Source: Helianthus annuus
Lineage: Eukaryota > Streptophyta > Magnoliopsida > Asterales > Asteraceae
Direction: 5' to 3'
Assembly (NCBI RefSeq): GCF_002127325.2
Contig: NC_035448.2
Coordinates: 119,616,538-119,680,537 of the forward strand
Length of the DNA stretch: 64,000 nucleotides
Shown one piece after another: positions 56,190 through 64,000 of this stretch; the first letter of the stretch is position 1; each line of letters opens with the position of its first letter. A program made the position numbers and the translations under genes. The notes below the pieces were generated by a model. The model saw only the letters and a list, made by a program, of their open reading frames with translations, made no database searches and had not been told where the DNA came from.

Positions 56190-57560
56190 ATTTTGAGTTT
56201 GTTAACGTTGCTTCGAATAATGGCATAGAGTTTATGAAGGTAATAAACATATAAAATTGTTTTCTAAGCATATGCTCTAACTTATCCGTGCTCAAAAACT
56301 CAATAACATTGTTCTTGTGTTATTTTTTTATAGGATGTCTTGAGCGGCAATCAGAGACACTCAGCATCAGATGTGACAACTTTTAGAAGCAGTGATTCAT
56401 CTGATAAGTCGGCTGGTTTTCCTGCTCCAGATTTAAGTTCACAGACAAGGTGTGTACTTCTTTCCTGCTCTTAAAATTTCGGTGTTATAATTTATGGTAT
56501 AAAATGTTTTTGTTTATCATGGCAGTCGCAATATGCTTGAGCTTCTTGACACGGTAGACAAGTTCAGAGGATATAAATACGGTACACAGTCTGCTTATAC
56601 CAACTCAGATCCAACAAATGAGATGATGTCAAAGGCTGAAAATACAGATGTATTTACTCCATCCAGAAATTCTTCGGGCCTATAATACTCTGGCCTGATG
56701 ATGGGCCCAACAACTCAGAGCCCCCCTTTAAATTATTTTGACTTATCTCAGATTTCTCAACAAGTGGTATGGGCCCAACAACTCAGAGCCAACAACTGCG
56801 CTAGAAGAAACCTCGAGTACTGATACAGGGGTGCAGGAAGAGTGGAGCGATTTGAGCTTTCAGAGCCCAGAAGTACCCAATGATAACCAGCCTTCCGGTC
56901 TAATGGAAAGCGGGAAAAATCTAACTCCATGGCAGAATAACACTCTAACTGGTATTCAGCAGTCTCACAAAGAAGTTGGTGAGTTTGAGTTTGTTAACGA
57001 TGCTTCGGATAATGGCACAGAGTTTAAGAAGGTAATAAACATATAAAATTGTTTCCTAAGCATATGCTCTAACTTATCCGTGTTCAAAAACTCAATAATA
57101 TTGTTCTTGTGTTATTTTTTTATAGGATGTCTTGAGCAGCAATCAAAGACACTCAGCGTCAGATGTGACAACTTTTAGAAACAGTGATTCATCTGATAAG
57201 TCAGCTGGCTTTCCTGCTCCAGATTTAAGTTCACAGACAAGGTGTGTACTTCTTTGTTGCTCTTAAAATATCGGTGTTATAATTTATGGTATAAAATGTT
57301 TTTGTTTATCATGGCAGTCGCAATATGCTTGAGCTTCTTCGCACGGTAGACAAGTTCAGAGGATATAAACACGGTACATAGTCTGCTTATACCAACTCAA
57401 ATCCAACAAATGAGATGATGCCTAAGGCTGAAAATACAGATGTATTTACTCCATCCAAGAATTCTTCCGGCCTACAATACTCTGGCCTGATGATGGGCCC
57501 AACAACTCAGAGCCCCCTTTAACTTATCTCAGATTTCCCAACAAGTGGTATGGGTCCAAC
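56190..57560 (+). pseudogene. Captured fragment resembling a dentin-sialophosphoprotein-related plant gene, duplicated
   Basis: Exon-like blocks with intact splice sites: RHSASDVTTFRSSDSSDKSA (56335-56450, donor GGTGTG), SRNMLELLDTVDKFRGYKYG (from about 56524), and EETSSTDTGVQEEWSDLSFQ (about 56800). The NMLELL and TSSTD.GVQEEWS.L.FQ blocks recall an uncharacterised plant family annotated as dentin sialophosphoprotein-related (from memory). The first two exons recur at 57125-57440, a duplication with a period of about 790 bp. The piece is incomplete at both ends and lies inside a Helitron, so it is not a gene. Confidence 0.5.
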
Positions 57561-57928
57561 AACTTAGAGCCCCCCTTTAGAAAAAGGATATATTGTTTCA
57601 ACTCCTCGTAATGATTTCTCTATTGTTCATTTCGATCAAGTTTTGATGATTTAGAACTGATTTGGTTGAGTTTCGGATTATTTTGATGAAACTTTGACAT
57701 ATTTTCAGTTTGATTTCATGAGTTTTGATTAAATGTTTGGAGGTTTCAAAGTTTGCGATTATCTTTGTCATATTAAAATTGATTTCAATTTAAGTTGCTG
57801 ATTCGGGTTTTTAGAAACTGTTTTGAGATTTTAGAAACTGATTCTAGTTTTTAAAAAAAATTGATTCAGAGATTGTGATTTGGTTTGCAAATCAGGTTGT
57901 TGTATTGAGGATCATGCTTATCTTGCCA

Positions 57929-58118
57929 TCTGTTTAAGGCCAAACATTTGTTTATGGCCAAACATCTGTTTAAGGTCAAACATTTTTTTAAGGCTAAACA
58001 TCTGTTTATGGCCAAACATCTGTTTAAGGTCAAACATCTGTTTAAGTCCAAACATCTGATATAGAAGGCCAAACATTTGTTTAAGCCCCAACATCTGTTT
58101 AAGTCTAAACAGATGTTT
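57929..58118. repeat. 18-bp minisatellite (GGCCAAACATCTGTTTAA)
   Basis: About ten imperfect copies near the 3' end of the inner Helitron. The Cys/Leu-rich frames on the - strand are this repeat translated. Confidence 0.85.
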
Positions 58119-58729
58119 AACTAGATCCACTGTCTTCTCATATTTTAGCACTGTTTTCCTCTTCAAAACACTGTTCAAACTAATATGGGTTTCCATCCAA
58201 CTGTTGACCAAAAGTCAAACAGATGTTGACCTTAGACAGATGTTTGGCCACACAGAACAATATTATAGGAAGGAAAACCCGATGTTTTCTAAAAACCACC
58301 CGTGTTTGCACACGGGTTTTAATACTAGTACTATATAATAAAAGAAATCAATAGAAGGACATATGTCATTCACTAAAGCCATCTATATCAATTAAAAGAT
58401 AATTATACAATTAAATTTAATATAAATTTAAACAATTCATATAGGAGATAACATAATATTTTAAAATATTTATCAGATTTCAAAATTATTTATCCTGAAA
58501 TTAATGTAAATGATTTATTTATTTTATTAAACTAAAGTAGTTAAAAGTAGAACCTATTTTAAAAAATGTTTAAAAGGGGTTTATTAGTTCTATACTTTTA
58601 TTTTCGTGTTCAATTCTCAACTCAAATACAATAATCACTATGTTTACGTGACATTTATAAGAACCATCACCGCAATCACCAAATCCATCGTATATCGCTT
58701 ATATCTGTTAGTTTTTTTAAGATATTAAT

Positions 58730-59281
58730 TTTTATTAGATTCATTCAACACGTGTAATAAACGATGTTTTTTTAAAGATATAACATTTTTATTTTTTACT
58801 ATACAAAATTACATTTATGCAACTCGTGTAATACACGAGGTTTTAAAAATATAACTTTTTTTTATTATGTAATATATAAAATTAGATTTATTCAATCCAT
58901 ATAATACGTAGGGTTTATAAAGATATAACTTTTTATTGTTTGGTATATAAATACATGTGCTCAACTCGTATAAAACATTAGATTCTTAAAAATGTAACGT
59001 TTTTTATTATTTAATATATAAAATTAAATTTACTCAACCCGTACAATACACGGGGTTCTTAAAGATATAACTTTTTTTTATTATTTAATATATAAAATTA
59101 CATTTATTCAACCAATGTAATAAACGAGATTTTTAAATATATATTGTTTTATTATTTGGTATATAAAATTGTCTTTATTCAACCCGTGTAATAAACGAGA
59201 TTTTTAAATATATATTTTTTATTATTTGGTATATAAAATTACATTTATTCAACACGTGTAATATACGGGGTTCTAACCTAG
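58730..59281 (+). repeat. Tandem copies of the outer Helitron 3' terminus
   Basis: About eight units of 65-90 bp, each with TTATTCAACCCGTGTAATA.ACG-like sequence, then a T-rich stretch and AATATATAAAATTA. The last unit carries the terminal CTAG. Earlier units have the same weak hairpin but no CTAG. Confidence 0.8.
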
Positions 59282-59741
59282 TTGATAAATATATAAAAGA
59301 GTCGAACGAGTTCGTTCATTGTCGTGTTTGTGTGTTCGATCAAGAGCCTGATTTCCAACAGTTGGTACTAGAGCTTGGTGGTTTTGAAAGTCTGAGAAGA
59401 GGAGCCGACCCTCACGGGGCTGCAAGCGGTAAAACGGTAAGAAGTTTGGTGATCAGCGATTAGAGGTTACGGTGACCGGGAGGAGTTCAAAATATTCTTT
59501 GTTTGGTCTTGGGTTCGTGATTCTAAAGAAAAGGATTTTTTTATTTCCTTTTACGTTTTTTGACGATGTGATCGTGTGGAATTGAAAGAGAGTGGGCATG
59601 GAATTTGAAGGTAGAAAGTGTGAGAGCAGACCGTAGACCGTGAGGTTCACTTTTACGGATCAAAATTACTCTAGAGTATAATATAATTATTAATCATTAG
59701 TCAAACATGGAGATAGATGAAACCCACGTGAGTTTGTACAA

Positions 59742-60076
59742 GACCATGTGTAGTGGAGCATTAGAGGCATTATTTTCAAAAAAAAAACGCTCACTCCCCC
59801 GTTACATAGGGCATTATGGGGCATTATTTTTGAAAAAAAATTGCTTGGGCATTATAATTAAAACGCCTAAATTGGAAGAAGGAAGGTTTGACTGGGTTTG
59901 ACCCACCAATGAGAAAATAGTTTGTTTTTTTTTTGTTTAATGATTGGAAGGGGCATTATCAGGCATTATTCCCACTACGCCACTTTTGCAATAACGCCCC
60001 ATGCTGACTGGGATGACACGTGTCGGATAATGCCCCATGATGGGGGCATTATTTTTCTAAACCACTACGGGTGGTC
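59742..60076. repeat. MITE with GACCA..GTAGTGG ends
   Basis: The ends GACCATGTGTAGTGG and the complement of GACCACCCGTAGTGG are inverted, and the body repeats GGGGCATTAT. The flanks CAA/TAA allow a 3-bp target site as in PIF/Harbinger elements. It lies inside the LTR element. Confidence 0.65.
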
Positions 60077-60287
60077 TAAGAAAGTTTGAATCAAATTAAA
60101 CCAACACTAGGCTAGTAGGCTGAAGTTTGTTTTTATGGTGGATTGTTTCAACGTCAGAAAATGAATAGCCGATTCGCAACGGTTTAATGGCAAACCAGCG
60201 ACTGTGCGGCAGATTCTGCCCAGGTGTGTTCGTGTTTTAATGTATTGGAGATTCTCGCCAAGGGAAAAAACGCAGTGAGGAGTTCGG

Positions 60288-60314
60288 TTTTTTTTTTTTT
60301 TTTTTTTTTTTTTT
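60288..60314. repeat. Poly-T run
   Basis: About 27 T residues. It makes Lys-rich frames on the other strand, which are not genes. Confidence 0.9.
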
Positions 60315-61261
60315 GCAAGAAAACCAATGGGCGAGTCTTGGAAGAAACGAAAGAGCAAGGGGCTTAGGGATTCGTTTGACGATCGAAGGACGAATCAACA
60401 AGTGGTTGTTGTCTTTGTTAGTGGTTGATATTAGCGGGGGCATATCAAGGAAGAGTTTGACTGGGTAGTAAAACTATGATCAAAGAAGGGTTCAAACGGT
60501 TAAAACTAAAGTGAACAATTGTTCGGGTCAACAAGTGTCATCGGGAAGTACCGTTGGGATGACGGTAGTGACATGTGATCAGTTTAGTTCATTTCGTTTC
60601 AGTGGTGGTAAACTTCATAGGATTAGCAATTTTCAATCCAATTAATATCAAGATCTTGTTCTTCCAGCCAAGGATAAGAATGGAAAAACCAGTGTAGGTT
60701 GTTTTTATCCGCAGAAGTATCTGATCGGAATTTGCGGGTTGACGGACAGAAGAAGATTTGTCAAAGCGAGAGGCTTTGAATCTTGTCGTGTTCAGCAAGG
60801 AAAGAAGAAAACGGTAGAAGCAGGGAGCTTGTTTTTTTTTCCTTTGATCGGGGGTCAAGAAAGGTGTGGTTCTGGTGATCTGCGAAGAGGGATGTCAAAC
60901 TTGGTCAAGGGATTGGAGTTGTCAATAACAATATGGATGTGAAGAAACGGTTCCAATTCAAGATTAAGGGGTAAAGGAAGACGTTAATCTTCAATTGGGA
61001 GATAAAGATAGAAAGGGTTATAGATAATTCTTGGTGAATTATTTTGGGGATAATTGTTAGTTTAAATTAGATAGGTTTATCTAGTTAGGTAGTTTATTTA
61101 TATAAATAGAGTTTGAGTTTGGTTATGGTTAGAATTCATTTAGTATACATAGATGGTTAAGGCTATTGTAATGTGTGTGCTTCATTGATAAATATATAAG
61201 AGTCAAACGAGTTCCTTAATTGCCGTGTTTGTGTGTTCGATCAAGAGCCTGATTTCCAACG

Positions 61262-61574
61262 GAGATGGCCCTCGGCCCTGAGACATGAAATCTTGGGTGT
61301 TCATATTATGTCGAGGATGTGGTTGCCTGAATTTTGATCGCCGATGAGTGTATTAGAGTACAAAGAATACCTTTCCAATCATGCATTATTTGTTATAGTA
61401 GATGATATAACGTATTTACAAGTTGATGAATCTTTTGGTGGTTGTTGAAGGTATGGACGTTGGTTGTAATCATTTATGGTGGAGCTATTGATCAAAGGAA
61501 AACATATACTTGATGGTTATTGGTGGGTTATTATTTTAATAAATTTATTAATTAAAAAGACACGGAAAAGAAAT
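61262..61574. other. No gene recognised
   Basis: Sequence between the 3' LTR and the right MULE-like end. Nothing identifiable. Confidence 0.3.
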
Positions 61575-61769
61575 TAATACCCTATCATGCAAATTGCATG
61601 TGATCGACTTAACAAAGAAATATAACAATGTTAGTATTAAATCTTGCCCCTTTATCAAAATATAAATATAAAGGTTGATTTTGATCGATTTCAAAATGTA
61701 TAGTTTGTAGTTTAGATGAAACATAAAGGTTGAGTTTTACAATTTTGTCTAAAATTTATTATAAACAAA

Positions 61770-62800
61770 GTTATATTTAAAAAGTTACCGAACCAAACCG
61801 ATATCAATAGAACTACATTGGTACATGTGCTAGTTACCGTTAGTTATTATTACTGTTTTTTATTTTGACCAGTTAGCTTTGCTATTTTACCTTGTATTGT
61901 ACCATGGTACCGAATCAGTTTTGTAAGCCATAATAATTGGTACGATGTTCTTTTTCTTGTTTTACTCATTTTGCGTTTAAGCATTTTTTATACCAGTACA
62001 AGTACTCATACCAAGTATAGCCAATGTAGGGCTGTAAACGAACCGAACGTTCAGTGAACAGTTCGTGAACCGTTCGGCGGGAAGTTCGTTTATGTTCGTT
62101 CGATTAGCTTTACGAACGAACATGAACAAAAAATTTCGTTCGGTTAACTTAGCGAACGAACACGAACATAGATCTCGTTCGTTCGACTGGGTTCGTGAAC
62201 GTTCGGTAATATGTTCGGTTACGTTCGTCAATGTTTGCTTGATTATATTAGTTAATAATATATAATAAATCTTTTATCTAAACATATTGAAAACTTGAAA
62301 CCCTATTTTTTTTCTAAGTTGGCTAAAATTTGGACATGCTAAGACATTTTTTGGGATAATTATGTCTAAGCTAGTTAAAGTTGATTCATCGTTTGGTGGT
62401 GTATTAGACTTCCTGTGTTTTGATTTACCATTTGATGGTTGTATTTAACTATTTATATCCAATGTTTAAGGATAACAATATTTTTATTTTTTTATTTTCA
62501 AGTTAAATGTTCGTTTGCGTTCTTTTGTGTTCGCTTGCGTTCGTTTGTGTTCGAGACCAGTGTTCACGAACTGTTCGTGAACAACTAAATTTCCTTAACG
62601 AACGAACACGAACATAAACTTATGTTCGGTATGTGTTCGTGAACAGTTCACGAACATATTAATTTCCTTAACGAACGAACACGAACATGGCCTTGTTAGT
62701 TGTTCGTGTTCGTTCGGTTCGTTTACAGCCCTAAGCCAATGTACTAAAATAATACTAATACGAGATCACATCAGTACCCGTACTAGCATCTTTATTAATG
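61770..62800. repeat. GGTAC-rich MITE interrupted by a hAT element
   Basis: GTTACCGAACC, GGTACCGAATC, AGTACTCATACC and, after the hAT insert, AGTACCCGTACTAG resemble the elements at 1965-2788. The borders are uncertain. Confidence 0.4.
62027..62733. mobile_element. hAT MITE, copy 3
   Basis: TAGGGCTGTAAACGAACC ends and the exact 8-bp duplication AGCCAATG (62019-62026, 62734-62741). The subterminal GAACGAACACGAAC motifs match the other copies, but the middle differs. Confidence 0.92.
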
Positions 62801-63051
62801 TGTATGATTTTTCGTTCGATATAAAACATAAAACAGACATGTGATACAACTTTTATGCATCTAAACTTGGTAAATAGTTTTCTTTTTTATATTTTGTAAT
62901 AAAAACGAATATCAGCTTGTTTCCCACGCTATCATATTCAAACACACTATGATCATCATCTTCATCACCAAAATCCACTTCAACAAAAAAATATTTACAT
63001 AACACCTTCCGATAACCATCTCTATACACTGTATATCTTACAACTTAAATC
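62742..63051. other. AT-rich DNA and 3' region of the small gene
   Basis: The part next to 63052 is the likely 3' untranslated region of the - strand gene. No other feature seen. Confidence 0.4.
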
Positions 63052-63402
63052 CTAAAACGGCCAACTTATCTTATAAATCTCAACAATCGACCGAAACTTC
63101 TTCTTCTTCTTCCTTCCAGCCACATCATCACCGTCGTCCTCCGCCACAAACCTCCGTACGCCGCCGTTCCTCCGCCCTGACGTCACATCGGAGGTACAAC
63201 TCCCCTGGCTTTCATCACGATCGCAAACAGAAACACTTTCTCTATTTCTTCTTCGTCTCTTAAACGACGCCGTTAAAACCTCTCCGGAGGTGTAACTGAA
63301 TCCGTGACCGTCCGATTCGCCGCCGCTGAGTTGAATGAGATGCAACGCCGCCTGCACCTCCGGCGAGGTGAATAACTGTTCCGTAGGGTTTGGGTTTTCC
63401 AT
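63052..63402 (-). CDS. Small uncharacterised plant protein, intronless
   Basis: 116 residues from the ATG at 63402. Residues 1-30 (TSPEVQAALHLIQLSGG) look helical. The middle is Ser/Asp-rich with a basic RRRRNR patch (about residues 49-54). The C terminus is KKKKKFRSIVEIYKISWPF. The pairing of an N-terminal SPEV..A..LIQL block with a C-terminal FRSI.(E/D)IY motif is, as I recall, typical of a small plant-specific family without known function. The basic patches could act as nuclear signals, which is inference. High GC at third positions and a TATA box at the right distance support a real gene, unlike the transposon debris around it. Confidence 0.75.
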   Translation of the reverse strand: MENPNPTEQLFTSPEVQAALHLIQLSGGESDGHGFSYTSGEVLTASFKRRRRNRESVSVCDRDESQGSCTSDVTSGRRNGGVRRFVAEDDGDDVAGRKKKKKFRSIVEIYKISWPF

Positions 63403-63476
63403 TGAAGGAGATATTTTTATATTTTTGGATTGGTGGAGATTAAATTTAACGGTGAGTTAACTAATGGTTTTTTTGG

Positions 63477-63485
63477 TTTTATATA
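63477..63485 (-). promoter_or_regulatory. TATA box of the small - strand gene
   Basis: TATATAAAA on the - strand, about 75 bp before the ATG, which leaves a leader of about 45 bp. Confidence 0.6.
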
Positions 63486-63702
63486 TGGAGTACACGTCAA
63501 CCGACCTATGGTTTAATGGTTGTGGGACCCATGGGGTTACGTGTATCGGTTCACAATGGTTGAAATTTAAATTTGTTTAAATTTTTAAGGCGGCTAGTTT
63601 TTATCCGGGTTGTCGGGTCTGGATATTGACCGAGGGGGTTTGAAAATTTTACCCGGTGGGTAAATGGGGAGTGTAAATATAAATATGGTGAAGGTGTCTT
63701 AT

Positions 63703-64000
63703 TACAACCGAACGAACACAAACATATGCATGTTTATGTTCGTTCATTTAACTTTAACCGAACACGAATATATAATTGCACACACAATTTTTTGTTTGTC
63801 TTTGTTTATTAAGAAATCGAGCATGTTCGTGTTCATTCATGTTCGTTCGTTTAAAGGCTAAACGAACAGTTCACGAACACAAACGAACATAAACAACAAA
63901 AATTAACTGAACGTATTTGAATAAACATAAACAAACATAAATTAAAATGATTGAACAAACAAGTCTAATATATTACAATTCATCCGAAAACGCATCTAAA
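63703..64000. mobile_element. Partial hAT MITE at the window edge
   Basis: AACCGAACGAACACAAACA, GTTCGTTCATTTAACTTTAACC, CGAACAGTTCACGAACAC and similar motifs match the hAT family of 6378, 20936 and 62027. The TAGGGCTG end is not seen and the other end lies outside the window. Diverged copy. Confidence 0.5.

Larger units (their letters stand above)
54662..58328 (+). mobile_element. Inner Helitron with captured gene fragments
   Basis: Starts TCTATCTATATTTTCTATA (a 4-bp alternative start is possible because of TCTA repeats). It ends with an 8-bp hairpin ACCCGTGT-TTGC-ACACGGGT (58298-58317), then TTTAATACTAG at 58328. It has no Rep/helicase gene, so it depends on others. It carries duplicated host-gene pieces and an 18-bp minisatellite. 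Confidence 0.85.
54658..59281 (+). mobile_element. Outer Helitron, split by an inner Helitron
   Basis: Begins TC at 54658 after A and ends CTAG at 59278-59281 before T. The uninterrupted sister LTR reads GTGCTTCATTGATAAATAT, exactly the empty A|T site. Its own sequence is TCTA + TACTATATAATAAAAG (resuming at 58329) to 59281, just under 1 kb and non-coding. Confidence 0.85.
54568..61261 (+). mobile_element. Short non-autonomous LTR element, 5' LTR interrupted by Helitrons
   Basis: The 3' LTR (61055-61261) begins TGTTAGTTTAAATTAG after a TTTTGGGGA tract and ends in GATTTCCAAC. The 5' LTR is the matching sequence at about 54568-54657 plus 59282-59360. A primer-site-like TTGGTACTAGAGC follows at 59362. 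The internal 1.7 kb (59361-61054) codes for nothing I recognise. No target duplication was seen. It is TRIM/LARD-like by size. Confidence 0.7.
53575..61749. mobile_element. MULE-like element containing further nested elements
   Basis: GACAAAAT and its complement start inverted repeats of about 90 bp, each with TCAACCTTTAT and TAAACT.CA.ACTATAC blocks, roughly 70 percent alike. The 9-bp flanks TTAATTTTA and TAAAATTTA match at 7 of 9. The ends have the same style as the MULEs at 4456 and 34134. Its own content seems to be 53670-54560 and 61262-61660; the rest is nested insertions. Confidence 0.5.

Noticed and set aside
57866..58211. Repetitive Cys/Leu-rich peptide on the - strand
   Set aside because: Translation of an 18-bp minisatellite.
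60107..60443. Lys-rich frames
   Set aside because: Produced by the 27-base poly-T run.

Overview
The window is eukaryotic plant DNA. It has spliced genes with GT..AG introns, AT-rich intergenic DNA and dense layers of plant transposons. Several repeats (a pre-gag ORF in a Tekay/Del-like chromovirus, hAT elements with TAGGGCTGTAAACGAACC ends, Helitrons with CCCGCG hairpins) resemble what I know from Asteraceae, so I infer a daisy-family genome. The species cannot be read from the sequence. About nine tenths of the window is mobile or decayed DNA.

Host genes. (1) An LEA_2/NDR1-HIN1-like membrane protein gene on the + strand has exons at 3332-3700, 3997-4263 and 31882-31968. Its second intron is 27.6 kb and holds most of the left half of the window. 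(2) A small intronless gene lies at 63052-63402 (-), in an uncharacterised plant family. (3) Broken host-gene pieces: an EXO84-like exon (33864-33993), a metallo-beta-lactamase-like fragment (39590-39921), an exon split by a retrotransposon (40229-40271 plus 52861-52910), and Helitron-captured pieces (54919-57560).

The giant intron (4264-31881) contains a 1.3-kb MULE (4456-5754), a hAT MITE (6378-7069), and two MULE copies joined head to head as a palindrome (about 7078-29520). Each MULE copy has a FAR1/MULE transposase gene ending in an OTU protease-like domain and a second, ATHILA ORF1-like gene. Copy A is interrupted by a 9.4-kb inverted repeat of endogenous caulimovirus-like sequence (8004-17376) and by a hAT element (20501-21713) that itself carries another hAT element (20936-21615). 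A SINE (29592-29898) and a Helitron end (31468) complete the intron. A transcript across the intron would pair with itself over two nested inverted repeats, an arrangement expected to make double-stranded RNA.

The region 32-40 kb holds small MITEs, a truncated SINE, a second MULE, hairpin-forming tandem repeats and LTR-like debris. At 40272-52855 sits a young Ty3/gypsy chromovirus with two 2788-bp LTRs differing at about 13 sites. It has a tRNA-Met primer site, an extra proline/glutamine-rich ORF, and a gag-pol frame with one stop and one frameshift. It lies in an exon of a gene fragment near a Helitron end (53266).

The region 53.6-61.7 kb is a four-level nest: MULE-like inverted repeats, then a short non-autonomous LTR element, then a small Helitron, then a 3.7-kb Helitron carrying duplicated gene fragments. 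The last 2 kb hold another hAT insertion, the small host gene and a partial hAT element at the edge.
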